Source of the DNA: VRUE01 sp036406595
Lineage (GTDB): Bacteria; Actinomycetota; Thermoleophilia; Solirubrobacterales; 70-9
Direction: 5' to 3'
NCBI GenBank assembly: GCA_036406595.1
Contig: DASXAR010000033.1
Coordinates: 1 to 43,362 of the forward strand
Length of the DNA: 43,362 bases
The first letter of the stretch is position 1. Every line of letters starts with the position of its first letter. This document shows, piece by piece, positions 1 to 8,549 of this stretch. The position numbers were made by a program, and so were the translations under genes. The notes beneath the pieces were generated by a model. That model saw nothing but the letters and a program-made list of their open reading frames with translations, had not been told where the DNA came from and ran no database searches.

Positions 1-146
1 GGGAGGATCCGGATGTAGTGGCGGCGCATCTTGCCGGAGATGTGCCCGAGCACCTCATGATCGTTGTCGAGTTTCACCCTGAACATGGTGTTCGGGAGGG
101 CCTCGGTGATCTCGCCCTCCATCTCGATCTTCTCCTCTTTGGCCAT
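1..146 (-). CDS. infA: translation initiation factor IF-1 (partial, C-terminus outside window)
   Basis: The first 48 codons are present, starting at the ATG at 144-146 and running off the window edge. The start MAKEEKIEMEGEITEALPNT and the later HEVLGHISGKMRRHYIRIL segment are typical of IF-1, a small OB-fold protein that binds the A site of the 30S subunit during initiation. Complete IF-1 is about 72 residues, so roughly a third is missing. It is the last gene seen of the long minus-strand operon. In actinobacteria infA normally precedes rpmJ, rpsM, rpsK, rpsD, rpoA and rplQ, so those genes may lie just beyond the edge. Confidence 0.95.
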   Translation of the reverse strand, partial: MAKEEKIEMEGEITEALPNTMFRVKLDNDHEVLGHISGKMRRHYIRIL

Positions 147-183
147 GCGCGCATGAGCGTATCCCAAAAATCGGCTCAGAATC

Positions 184-1605
184 TCAACCGCGAGCCTGGC
201 GGGCGCGCTCGATCGCCGCTTCCCGGCTCTTCACCTCGCCCGCATACTGCGCCGCCTCGAGCTCGGCCAGCAGCTCGCCGAGCTCCGGGCCCTCCTCGAT
301 TCCCAGCGCCGCGGCGAGCTCGTCGCCGCGCACGAACGGCTCCGGTGGGCCTTCCCGCCGCCAGTCGAGCGCCGCGGCAAGCATCTCGCGCGCGAGGGCG
401 AGATGCGCCTCGACCGCCTCCTCGGTCGCGAAGGGCCCGCTGCCCCTGGCGGAGAGCCGGTCGGCGATGGTGAGCAGGGTCACGTCCACCGACGCCGGCT
501 CCGTCGCCCGCAGGTACTCGTGCACGCGCCGCGGCGGAAGAGGGGCCTCGTGGACGAGGAAGCCGAGGCGCAGGTGGTGCAGGGTGAGGGCCTGGAGGTG
601 CCTGCTCAAGGTGCGGCTCGTTCGGAGCCGCTCGCAGATGCCGGCCACCATCTCCGCTCCGAGTCGGTCGTGGCCGATGAAGGTGACGTAGCTTCCGCGC
701 TCGCCGCGCGTCTGCGGCTTGCCGATGTCGTGGAGGAGCGCGCCGAAGCGCAGCGCCGTTCCCCGCGTCATGTCGTCGGCCAACGGCTCCGCCAGCAGGT
801 CTCCGACCTCCGCGGCGCGATCGCCGCCGAAGCGATCGAGGTCGCCCTCGACGGCGAGCGTGCGCTCGAGCACCGCGAGCGTGTGGCCGTGGACGTCGAG
901 GTGATGGTTCGGCCCCTGCTCGACGCCGCGCAATGCCTCGACCTCGGGCAGCACGACCCTGGTCAGCGCCAGCTCGTCGAGCAGCCTCAGTCCCCGCAGG
1001 GGGTCGCTCGCGTCGAGCAACCTCCGCAGCTCCGCCAGCTGCCGCTCCCCGGCCGGCTCCGCGGCGCGGCGTGACTCGGCGCGCGCCAGCGAGATCGTCT
1101 CAGGATCGATCTCCAGCTCCAGCTCGGTCGCGAGGCGGGCCGCTCGCAGCAGCCGCAGGGGATCGCTCGCGAAGCTCTCCGGGCCCACCGCCCGCAGCAG
1201 CCTCCGGTCGAGATCGGCGAGCCCGCCGAACGGATCGACCGGCTCACCGCCGGAGAGCGGCACCGCGATCGCGCCCAGGGTGAAATCGCGGGCGCCCAGG
1301 TCGGCCTCGATCGTGTTTCCACGCAGCGGGGTGAGGTCAACCTGCCAGGCCTGGTCGCTCGCGACCGCGCGCCAGGTCTCGAACTCCGCGGAGAGCTCGA
1401 AGGCATGACCCCCACACTCTGCGGCGATCGCCCTGGCGCTCTCCGCCGGGTCGCCGGCCACGGCCAGGTCGAGGTCGGTGACCACGCGGCCCAGAGCCGC
1501 GTCGCGAACCGCCCCGCCTGCGATCCATGCCCCCTCCCCCCCGCCCAGCGCCGTGCGGACCGAACGGACCAGGTCGGAGCCGGCGAGGTCCTCACCGACA
1601 GTCAT
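184..1605 (-). CDS. CCA tRNA nucleotidyltransferase / poly(A) polymerase family protein with HD domain
   Basis: About 473 residues. The N-terminal nucleotidyltransferase head shows IAGGAVRDAALGR followed by TDLDLAV, the GGxVRD and DxD signature of the class II CCA-adding/poly(A) polymerase superfamily. A second segment, LRLLRAARLATELELEIDPE, matches the RNA-binding neck. An HD phosphohydrolase motif (FGALLHDIGKPQTR) follows. The family adds or repairs the 3' CCA of tRNA or adds A residues; sequence alone does not separate these roles. I chose the ATG at 1605 because GAGGA lies 7 nt upstream and because this start clears the alr stop by 17 nt. A longer reading to 1671 would overlap alr. It is the penultimate gene of the operon, before infA. 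Confidence 0.85.
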   Translation of the reverse strand: MTVGEDLAGSDLVRSVRTALGGGEGAWIAGGAVRDAALGRVVTDLDLAVAGDPAESARAIAAECGGHAFELSAEFETWRAVASDQAWQVDLTPLRGNTIEADLGARDFTLGAIAVPLSGGEPVDPFGGLADLDRRLLRAVGPESFASDPLRLLRAARLATELELEIDPETISLARAESRRAAEPAGERQLAELRRLLDASDPLRGLRLLDELALTRVVLPEVEALRGVEQGPNHHLDVHGHTLAVLERTLAVEGDLDRFGGDRAAEVGDLLAEPLADDMTRGTALRFGALLHDIGKPQTRGERGSYVTFIGHDRLGAEMVAGICERLRTSRTLSRHLQALTLHHLRLGFLVHEAPLPPRRVHEYLRATEPASVDVTLLTIADRLSARGSGPFATEEAVEAHLALAREMLAAALDWRREGPPEPFVRGDELAAALGIEEGPELGELLAELEAAQYAGEVKSREAAIERARQARG

Positions 1606-1621
1606 TCCAAATCCTCGCGCT

Positions 1622-2731
1622 TCATGCGTGGGCCCTCGGGACCCGCGCGGAGATGCCGCAGGTGATCTCATAGTTGATCGTCTCGAGGCGGCGGGCCAGC
1701 TCCTCCGCGAGGATCTCCTCGCCGCCCTGCCTGCCGATCAGGACCGCCTCCGCCCCGGGCTCTACGGCGGGCTCGGGGCCCAGGTCGATCGTGACGTTGT
1801 CCATCGAGACGGTCCCGACCAGGGGATGGCGGCGACCGCCGACGAGCACGTCGGCGTTGTTGGACAGGCCGCGCCTCACCCCGTCCCCGTAGCCGAGCGG
1901 CAGCACCCCGACCCAGGTCGGCGCCGGGGCGCGCCAGGTGCGGCCGTAGCCAGCCGAGTCGCCGGCCTCGAAGCGCTTCACGTCCGCGACATGGGAGACG
2001 AGCGAAAGGGCCGGGCTCAGACCTCGCTCGGCCGGGTCCTCCTGGAAGGGATCGAGACCGTAGACCGCGATACCGCAGCGGACCATGTCGAAATGCGATT
2101 CGCGATCACGGAACACCGCGGCACTGTTGGCGGCGTGAACGATCACCTCCGGGAACTCGGCCCGGACCGCGTCGGCCACCGCCCTGAACGCCCTCAGCTG
2201 CTCGTCGAAGAAGCCGGAGTCGGGTTCGTCGGCGGTGGCGAAGTGGGTCCACACGCCCGCCAGCTCCAGGTCGGGGCTCTCCGCGCAGGCTCGCGCCAGA
2301 GCGATCACCTCCTCGGGCTCGCGGTTGCCGAGTCGCCCCATGCCGCTGTCGTGCTTGAGGTGGACCCGCGCCGGTCGCCCGTTGGCGCGGGCGCGATCGG
2401 CGATCGCCGATCGGAACTCCTCTCTCCAGAGGGCCAGCTCCGAGCCCGCGGCGAGGACCGCGTCGACCTCCTCGACGGTCAGAGCGCCCATGGTCAGAAG
2501 GCGGACCTGCGGCAGCCGTCTGCCGATCTCGGCCGCCTCAACGGCGGTCGCAACGGCGAGACGCGTCGCGCCTCCCTCGAGGGCAGCCGTCGCGCAGGCC
2601 TCGGCGCCGTGGCCATAGCCGTCGGCCTTGACCACGGCGCAGAGCTCGCTTCCGCCCGTCAGCTCATCGCGGAGGCGCGAGCAGTTCGCCCGCACCGCGT
2701 CGAGGTCGATCCGGGCGACCGCCCGCCCCAT
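1622..2731 (-). CDS. alr: alanine racemase
   Basis: 369 residues, full length for the fold-type III PLP enzyme that interconverts L- and D-alanine for peptidoglycan. The PLP-binding lysine is in VVKADGYGHG (K35). The second catalytic region (SAGYGRTW) and the conserved SMDNVTIDLG segment are also present. Its ATG shares one base with the CBS gene stop (TGATG at 2731-2733), so the two are probably translationally coupled. Neighbouring glmS, glmM and acpS give the operon a cell-envelope precursor theme. Confidence 0.95.
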   Translation of the reverse strand: MGRAVARIDLDAVRANCSRLRDELTGGSELCAVVKADGYGHGAEACATAALEGGATRLAVATAVEAAEIGRRLPQVRLLTMGALTVEEVDAVLAAGSELALWREEFRSAIADRARANGRPARVHLKHDSGMGRLGNREPEEVIALARACAESPDLELAGVWTHFATADEPDSGFFDEQLRAFRAVADAVRAEFPEVIVHAANSAAVFRDRESHFDMVRCGIAVYGLDPFQEDPAERGLSPALSLVSHVADVKRFEAGDSAGYGRTWRAPAPTWVGVLPLGYGDGVRRGLSNNADVLVGGRRHPLVGTVSMDNVTIDLGPEPAVEPGAEAVLIGRQGGEEILAEELARRLETINYEITCGISARVPRAHA

Positions 2732-3192
2732 CAGGAGCTGACGAGAGCCGCCAGCGCGTCCGCCCGGGAGACCAGCCCGGCGAGACGACCCTCCGCGTCG
2801 ACCACGGGCAAATGGTTGTGGTGCTTCTCGGCAATCGTCCGCGCAACGGTCTCCGCGTCGTCGTCGGTGCGGACGACGATCGGATCGGCGCTCATCAGGT
2901 CCGAGACCCTGGTGGCGAAGGCTTTGTTGAGACGCTCCTCGAAGCCCTTCATCGAGCCGACGAAGACGATGCCTCCCATGATGTTGAGGTAATGGGGCAG
3001 GTGGAGATCGGACTCCTCGTCGCTCAGCACGAGGTCCGACTCGCTGACGATCCCGATCACGCGCCTTTCGTCGTCGACAACCGGGATCGCGCCCTTGTCG
3101 GTCTTGGCGAGCAGTTCGATCGCGTTGCGCGCATCGGCGTCCGGCGATACCGCGGGCACCGTGGCGTCCATGAAATCGGCGGCGGTCTGCAT
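2731..3192 (-). CDS. tandem CBS-domain protein
   Basis: 153 residues consisting of two CBS motifs: an N-terminal one ending GAIPVVDDERRVIGIVSESD and a C-terminal one ending HNHLPVVDAEGRLAGLVSRAD. CBS pairs bind adenine nucleotides such as AMP, ATP or SAM, and often act as energy sensors; no catalytic domain is attached. I start at the ATG at 3192, which leaves a 10-nt gap from nnr. A TTG at 3225 would add 11 residues and overlap nnr by 23 nt. The ligand and partner are unknown. Placement between nnr and alr is common context, not proof of function. Confidence 0.85.
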   Translation of the reverse strand: MQTAADFMDATVPAVSPDADARNAIELLAKTDKGAIPVVDDERRVIGIVSESDLVLSDEESDLHLPHYLNIMGGIVFVGSMKGFEERLNKAFATRVSDLMSADPIVVRTDDDAETVARTIAEKHHNHLPVVDAEGRLAGLVSRADALAALVSS

Positions 3193-3202
3193 CCAGGCGA
3201 GA

Positions 3203-4723
3203 TTATTCGACGCGCGCGTCGGCAAGCATCCCCGTCGGGATCGAGTCGATCACGTCGGTCGCAATCACCGACTCGGCCGAGCCTATCCGCACCGCGGCAT
3301 CACGTCCGGCGCGGGCGTGGGCGAGAACCCCGGCGCAGGAGGCGGCGAACGGATCGAGGCCGCGCGCGAGCAGGGCGGCGATCATCCCGGAGAGGACGTC
3401 GCCGGTGCCGGCGGTCGCCAGCGCGGGCGCGGAGACGGCGTTCACCGCGACCTGCTCGCCGTCGGTGACGATCGTGTCGTCTCCCTTCAGGACGACCACC
3501 GCCTTCGAGGCGCTCGCCGCCTCGCGGGCGGAGGCGAGACGGTGCGCCGATACCTCCGCCGAGGAGCGCTCGAGCAATCGCCCCAGCTCGCCTGCGTGGG
3601 GGGTGAGCACGGACGGGGCGGGTCGCGCGGCGATCGCCTCCAGCCGCCCCCCGAAGGCGTTGAGGCCGTCGGCGTCGATCACCAGCGGCGCCTCGATCGC
3701 GCCGATCGCCTCCCGGGCGAGCTCGACCGATCCGGGATCGCGGCCGAGCCCCGGCCCGAGGACGCCTGCGGCCGCGCGCTCGAAGGACCGCAGCAGCGTC
3801 TTCGCGGAGCCCGGGGCGAGGCAGCCGTCGCCGCCAGGGCAGCCGACGGACATCACCTCCGGCTGCCCCTGCGCGAAGACGGACTGCAGGTCGGCCGGAA
3901 CGGCGACGGTCGCATAGCCCGCGCCGGCCCGGATCGCAGCCATCGATGACATCCGGACCGCTCCGGTCAGCCCCCGGGAGCCCCCCGCGATCGTCACCTG
4001 GCCGGAGCTGAACTTCGTCGAGTGCCGGCCCCGCCGGGGCGCGAGCGCGAGGACGGAGGCCTCGATCTCCCCGGCGCGGGGCTCGACCGGGTCGCCGGCC
4101 GGTATCCCGATCGGCGCGACGATCAGCTCTCCCGTATGCCACTTGCCCGGCGCGATCCGATGGCCGAGCTTCGGGGCGTGAAAGGCGACGGTCCTCGCCG
4201 CTTCGACCGCCAGGCCCTCGACCTCGCCGCTCGACGCGTCCACCCCCGAGGCGATGTCGCAGGCGACGACGGGCGCGCCGCAGCGGTTGATCGCGTCGAT
4301 CGCCGCCAGCGCCGGGCCGCGCGGCTCTCCGCCGAAGCCGGTGCCGAACACCGCGTCGACGACCGCGGCGCTGCCGTCCAGCCGCGAGGAGAGGTCACCG
4401 GAAAGATGCGCTGCCTCCGTGCGGCCCAGGTTCGCCGCGGCGTCGCCGCTCAGCTCCCCGGCCGCCCACAGGAGCAGCGTCTCGACCGTGAACCCCATCT
4501 GCGCGAGGTGCCTTGCCGCCACCAGCCCGTCGCCGGCGTTGTTGCCCTTTCCGCAGACCACCCGGACGGGGCCGTCGGGCGCCAGGTCCGAAACCGCCTC
4601 GGCGACCGCGCGCCCGGCCGCCTCCATCAGCTCCAGCGACGGGACGCCCCGCTCCTCGATCGCCCAACGGTCGACCGCTCGCATCTGCTCCGCGTCGTAC
4701 AGCGGGCTGAGCCAGGGCTCCAT
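3203..4723 (-). CDS. nnr: bifunctional NAD(P)H-hydrate epimerase / ADP-dependent NAD(P)H-hydrate dehydratase
   Basis: 506 residues in two fused domains. The N-terminal epimerase (YjeF_N, about 1-215) carries GKGNNAGDGLVAARHLAQMG. The C-terminal ribokinase-like dehydratase (about 220-500) carries VLTPHAGELGRLL and the nucleotide/anion-hole motif ATAGTGDVLSGMIAALLARG. Together they repair the damaged cofactors NADHX and NADPHX: the epimerase interconverts the R and S forms and the dehydratase restores NAD(P)H using ADP. The ATG at 4721-4723 directly follows the acpS stop (TGAATG). The start MEPWLSPLYDAEQMRAVDRW fits family N-termini. Confidence 0.93.
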   Translation of the reverse strand: MEPWLSPLYDAEQMRAVDRWAIEERGVPSLELMEAAGRAVAEAVSDLAPDGPVRVVCGKGNNAGDGLVAARHLAQMGFTVETLLLWAAGELSGDAAANLGRTEAAHLSGDLSSRLDGSAAVVDAVFGTGFGGEPRGPALAAIDAINRCGAPVVACDIASGVDASSGEVEGLAVEAARTVAFHAPKLGHRIAPGKWHTGELIVAPIGIPAGDPVEPRAGEIEASVLALAPRRGRHSTKFSSGQVTIAGGSRGLTGAVRMSSMAAIRAGAGYATVAVPADLQSVFAQGQPEVMSVGCPGGDGCLAPGSAKTLLRSFERAAAGVLGPGLGRDPGSVELAREAIGAIEAPLVIDADGLNAFGGRLEAIAARPAPSVLTPHAGELGRLLERSSAEVSAHRLASAREAASASKAVVVLKGDDTIVTDGEQVAVNAVSAPALATAGTGDVLSGMIAALLARGLDPFAASCAGVLAHARAGRDAAVRIGSAESVIATDVIDSIPTGMLADARVE

Positions 4724-5080
4724 TCAGTGATTGTCTGCAATCGCCACCGCGGCGGCGGTCTCTCGGGAGTGGGTGAGAGAGATCTTGACGTCGAGCCCCT
4801 CGGCCTCGGCGGCGGCCCGTCCCGAGAGCCGCACCGAGGGCGGCTCGCCGGCGATGACCTCGACCTCGTGCAGCGCGAGGCCGCCGCGCACTCCGAGCGC
4901 CTTCAGCACCGCCTCCTTTGCAGCGAAGCGGGCGGCCAGATGGCGGGCCGGGCGCGCCCTGACGGAGGCGTAGTCGAGCTCCGCCGCGCTGAAGACCCGC
5001 GAAGCGAGCCGAGGATGCCGTTCGAGGGCGCGCTCGAGCCGGCATATCTCGATCAGGTCGATGCCGATGCCGGCCGCCAC
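4724..5080 (-). CDS. acpS: holo-[acyl-carrier-protein] synthase
   Basis: 118 residues, standard length for AcpS-type phosphopantetheinyl transferases, which move 4'-phosphopantetheine from CoA to apo-ACP in fatty-acid synthesis. The signatures are GIGIDLIEICRLERAL (Mg-binding Asp at residue 8) and RFAAKEAVLKALG (F-x-KEAxxKA with the metal-binding Glu). The start is GTG at 5078-5080, 10 nt after the DUF3352 stop. The gene abuts nnr with no gap, a pairing also found in other actinobacteria. Confidence 0.95.
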   Translation of the reverse strand: MAAGIGIDLIEICRLERALERHPRLASRVFSAAELDYASVRARPARHLAARFAAKEAVLKALGVRGGLALHEVEVIAGEPPSVRLSGRAAAEAEGLDVKISLTHSRETAAAVAIADNH

Positions 5081-5090
5081 GCCGGGGCGA

Positions 5091-6635
5091 TCACTTCCCG
5101 AGGCCGACGATCAGCTTCGCTCGCGCAAGGTCTCCTTCGGAGCTGGAGCCGAGCGCGATCGAGGAGATCGCCCGCAGGTAGCGCTTTGCCTCCTGGAAGT
5201 CGCTGTCGGACTTCGGCACCAGCGCGTCGGCCAGCGAAAGCGCGGCCGGGCCGTTCACGAAGGCGCTGATCGGCGTGTCCCCGAGCGCGTCGACGGCTTC
5301 ACCGTAGGCGGGCGTGCCCGAGAGCTGATGCCCGCCGCCCGAGGCCAGCCCGGAGAGCGCGGGGGCCAGTCCGTAGCCGATTGCGATCCGGGATCCCTTC
5401 GCGACCACGACGAGCGGCTTTCGACCGAGGTCCTCGCTGCGGATCGAGAAGCCGCTGGCCTTGCCGGTGACCGCGGTGACCCCCGGTGTGTCGACGTTGC
5501 GCAGGAACCTGCCGATGGTCCGGACCGTGTTCGACGCCTGCTGCGAGTCGTCGGTCGTGAGGATCAGGGCGCCGCCGAGGCTCTGCTTGCTGTCGCCCCG
5601 CGCGAAGACGCCGGCATCTTCGAGTGAGGAGGCGATCCGGTCGAGGTCGATGCCGGCTTCCTTGAGGCCGCTCTTCAACTGGCCAGGCGGCACCTGGCCG
5701 GGGATGCCCGATTCATCGAGGCTGTCGAGCGCTTCCTGGAGCTGCTCGCCGAAACCGGAGACGGCGAAGGCGGCGAAGGAGTCGGCGGGCAGGCTGCCGA
5801 GGAGCATGGAGGCGTCACCGTGGGGTGGTTCCTCTCCCCCGAGCCCGCTGCTGATGTCGACTTCGATGCGGTCGTCGGCCGGCAGCAGGCTCGCGAGGGC
5901 GGTGGCGTCGCTCGGGTCGATTCCAGCCCCCTTGAGGAGTTCGCGCGCCTGCGGGTCGATTTCGTCACCCGATTCCTTCAGCAGGCCGCCGACGTCTACG
6001 TAGGCGTCGGCGAGGCTGCCCTCGGTGGCGCCGTCCATGGCGCTCTGGAAGCGGTCCTGTTCGCCCAGGGATTCGCCGCTTGACGCGTCGACCGCGGCCC
6101 TGAAGGTCTCCTCGTCTTCGGCGCCGACGAGGAAGTCTCCGATCACCCCCATCGCGTTGTCTTCCTTGCCGCCGACCATGAAGTCGACGCCTTCGTAGGA
6201 GGTTTCCCGGTACGGCTTCTTGCTCTCGCTCGCCTGGTTGTCGATGAATTCCTGCGTCGCCGCGGTGTCGGTCGATTCGACCACGATCAGCGGTTCGTCA
6301 TCGTCGCCCTTTTCCCAGGACAGCGCGGCATTTTCCCCGAGCCAGGGCTCGACTTCCTTTTCGAAGTCGAACGGTTCGCCTTCGCCGCGGGCGCTTTCTT
6401 CCAGCTTTTCGACCACGAAGGCGCCGAGGTTGTCGACGCCGGCGACCTTCTTGGCGACCTCGTCGGTGCTCGCCTTCAGCTCCCCGCTCGGGCGCACGGT
6501 TCCTTCCACGAAGATCCGCGTCTGCGGCGATGCAAGGCTCGCCAGGCCCGCCCCGGAATCGGAGCCGCCCCCGCAGCCGGCTGCCACGAGGATGGCCGCG
6601 GTCACGGTCGCAGCGAGGACGGGGAGCCGCTTCAT
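5091..6635 (-). CDS. DUF3352-like exported lipoprotein
   Basis: 514 residues. The N-terminus MKRLPVLAATVTAAILVAAG is followed by C21 and a GGGSDSG linker, a clear lipobox (VAAGC) for signal peptidase II and lipid anchoring. The rest resembles DUF3352, an actinobacterial exported domain of unknown function, with repeated FAFAV/AFV strands (SFAAFAVSGFGE, ISAFVNGPAALSLAD). It sits 25 nt downstream of glmS and 10 nt before acpS, so it is probably co-transcribed. The N-terminal half favours GAA over GAG for glutamate, unlike its neighbours and like the lipoprotein at 38264. No catalytic residues are recognised. Confidence 0.75.
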   Translation of the reverse strand: MKRLPVLAATVTAAILVAAGCGGGSDSGAGLASLASPQTRIFVEGTVRPSGELKASTDEVAKKVAGVDNLGAFVVEKLEESARGEGEPFDFEKEVEPWLGENAALSWEKGDDDEPLIVVESTDTAATQEFIDNQASESKKPYRETSYEGVDFMVGGKEDNAMGVIGDFLVGAEDEETFRAAVDASSGESLGEQDRFQSAMDGATEGSLADAYVDVGGLLKESGDEIDPQARELLKGAGIDPSDATALASLLPADDRIEVDISSGLGGEEPPHGDASMLLGSLPADSFAAFAVSGFGEQLQEALDSLDESGIPGQVPPGQLKSGLKEAGIDLDRIASSLEDAGVFARGDSKQSLGGALILTTDDSQQASNTVRTIGRFLRNVDTPGVTAVTGKASGFSIRSEDLGRKPLVVVAKGSRIAIGYGLAPALSGLASGGGHQLSGTPAYGEAVDALGDTPISAFVNGPAALSLADALVPKSDSDFQEAKRYLRAISSIALGSSSEGDLARAKLIVGLGK

Positions 6636-6660
6636 AGCCGCGGCATCCTAGAGGACGGTG

Positions 6661-8520
6661 CTACTCGACGGTGACCGTCTTGGCCAGATTGCGGGGCTGG
6701 TCGACGTTGAGGTCGAGGCCGCGGGCGATGTCGTAGGCGAGGAGCTGTAGCGGCAGGATCGCGACGATCGGCTGCATCAGCCAATCGGTGCTCGCAACCT
6801 CGATCGTCCTCCCCCCGATCTCGGCGAGCCGATCGCTGCCCTCCGTGACGACCGAGATCGTGCCGGCGCCGCGGGCCCGCACCTCTTCGATGTTGGATAT
6901 CACCTTGTCGAGGACGGGGCTCTCTGTGGCGATGCAGACGACCGGGGTCGTCTCGTCCAGAAGCGCGATCGGACCGTGCTTCATCTCCCCCGCCGCATAG
7001 GCGTCTGCGGGGAGGTAGGAGATCTCCTTCAGCTTCAGCGCGCCCTCGAGGCAGACCGGGAGTCCGATGTGCCGGCCCAGGTACAGGAAGAAGCGCCGCT
7101 CCCTGTGCTCGGCGGCGATCCTCGCGACCGGCTCCTCGCATGCCGCCAGGGTCGACTCGACCTTCGAGGGGAGTTGCTTCAGCTCGGAGACCAGCTCGGC
7201 CATTCGCGCGGCCGGGAGGGTGCCGCGCAGCTCCGCCAGCCGCAGCCCGATCAGGTACATGCAGGCCGCCTGCGCGACGAAGGTCTTGGTCGCGGCGACG
7301 CTCGTCTCGAGCCCGGCCCGTGTGTAGAGGACCGCGTCGGCGTCCCGGGTCGCCTGGCTGCCCATCGCGTTGGTGATCGCCAGCACCTGGGCGCCGTTCT
7401 CGCGGGCGAGCCTCATCGCGGCGAGGGTGTCGGCCGTCTCGCCCGACTGGGTGATGCCGATCACGAGGTCGTCTGGGCCGACCACCGGGTTGCGGTAGCG
7501 GTACTCGGACGCGATGTCCATCTCGACCGGGACGCGCGCCCATTCCTCGATCGCGTAGCGGCCGACGACGCCCGCATGGTAGGAGGTGCCGCAGGCGACG
7601 ATCACGATCCGCCGCACCCCCCGCAGGAAGTCGTCCTCGAGCTCGACCTCGGAGAGGTCGACCCCTTCGTCGCCCGGCAGCCGGCCGGCGATCGTTTCGG
7701 CGACGGCGTCCGCCTGTTCGTGGATCTCCTTCAGCATGAAGGTCTCGTAGCCGCCCTTCTCGGCTGCGGACGCGTCCCAGGTGATCTCCTCGGGCTCGCG
7801 GTTGACGGGGTTTCCTGCCGAGTCCGTGATCTCGATGCCGCCAGGCCCGATCGTCACGATCTCGTCGTTTTCGATCGTCACCGCGGTTCGCGTCTCGGCG
7901 AGGAAGGCGGGGATCGCCGACGCCAGGTAGCACTCTCCATCGCCGACGCCCGCCACCAGGGGGCACTCCTTGCGCGCCCCGACCAGGACCGAGGGCTCCT
8001 CCGCGTGCATCGCGACGAAGGCGTAGTGGCCCCGAAGCTCGCCGAAGGCCGCCCGGACCGCGTCCGCCAGGTCTCCCGCATAGTGGCCGGCGATCAGGTG
8101 GGCGACGACCTCGGCGTCGGTTTCCGAGCTGAACTCCTGCCCCTCGGCCTCGAGGCGGCTGCGCAGCTTCGCGTGGTTCTCGACGATCCCGTTGAGGACG
8201 ATGTGGACGCGGTCGGAGCTGTCGCTGTGCGGGTGAGCGTTCTCCTCGGTGACGCGCCCGTGCGTCGCCCAGCGCGTGTGGGCGATGCCGGTGGTCGCCG
8301 GCGGAGCGGCGACGGCGACCGCGCCCGCGCCCTCTTCGCTGCGCTCCATCGCGGCGCGCAGCTTTGCGAGGTTGCCGACCGCGCGCACGCTCTCGACCCG
8401 ACCGTCCTCGATCACCGAGACGCCGGCCGAGTCATAGCCTCGGTATTCGAGCTTTTCCAGCCCGGAGACGAGAATGCCCCGGCAGGGTCGCCCACCGGCG
8501 TATCCGACGATTCCACACAT
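6661..8520 (-). CDS. glmS: glutamine--fructose-6-phosphate aminotransferase (isomerizing)
   Basis: 619 residues, full length. It begins MCGIVGY, so after Met removal C2 is the N-terminal nucleophile of the glutaminase domain (about 1-240). Two SIS sugar-isomerase domains follow, with ACGTSYHAG and ITQSGETADTLAAMR, and the protein ends in the conserved DQPRNLAKTVTVE. It makes glucosamine-6-phosphate, the first committed step to UDP-GlcNAc and peptidoglycan. It lies 29 nt downstream of glmM, so two consecutive steps of the pathway are encoded together. Confidence 0.97.
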   Translation of the reverse strand: MCGIVGYAGGRPCRGILVSGLEKLEYRGYDSAGVSVIEDGRVESVRAVGNLAKLRAAMERSEEGAGAVAVAAPPATTGIAHTRWATHGRVTEENAHPHSDSSDRVHIVLNGIVENHAKLRSRLEAEGQEFSSETDAEVVAHLIAGHYAGDLADAVRAAFGELRGHYAFVAMHAEEPSVLVGARKECPLVAGVGDGECYLASAIPAFLAETRTAVTIENDEIVTIGPGGIEITDSAGNPVNREPEEITWDASAAEKGGYETFMLKEIHEQADAVAETIAGRLPGDEGVDLSEVELEDDFLRGVRRIVIVACGTSYHAGVVGRYAIEEWARVPVEMDIASEYRYRNPVVGPDDLVIGITQSGETADTLAAMRLARENGAQVLAITNAMGSQATRDADAVLYTRAGLETSVAATKTFVAQAACMYLIGLRLAELRGTLPAARMAELVSELKQLPSKVESTLAACEEPVARIAAEHRERRFFLYLGRHIGLPVCLEGALKLKEISYLPADAYAAGEMKHGPIALLDETTPVVCIATESPVLDKVISNIEEVRARGAGTISVVTEGSDRLAEIGGRTIEVASTDWLMQPIVAILPLQLLAYDIARGLDLNVDQPRNLAKTVTVE

Positions 8521-8549
8521 GGGAGGCGATAAAGGGTAGACGCAGGGGG

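Noticed and set aside
1478..2992. Long plus-strand open frame opposite alr and the CBS gene
   Set aside because: High-GC antisense shadow; its translation has no family motifs, while the minus strand encodes clear enzymes.
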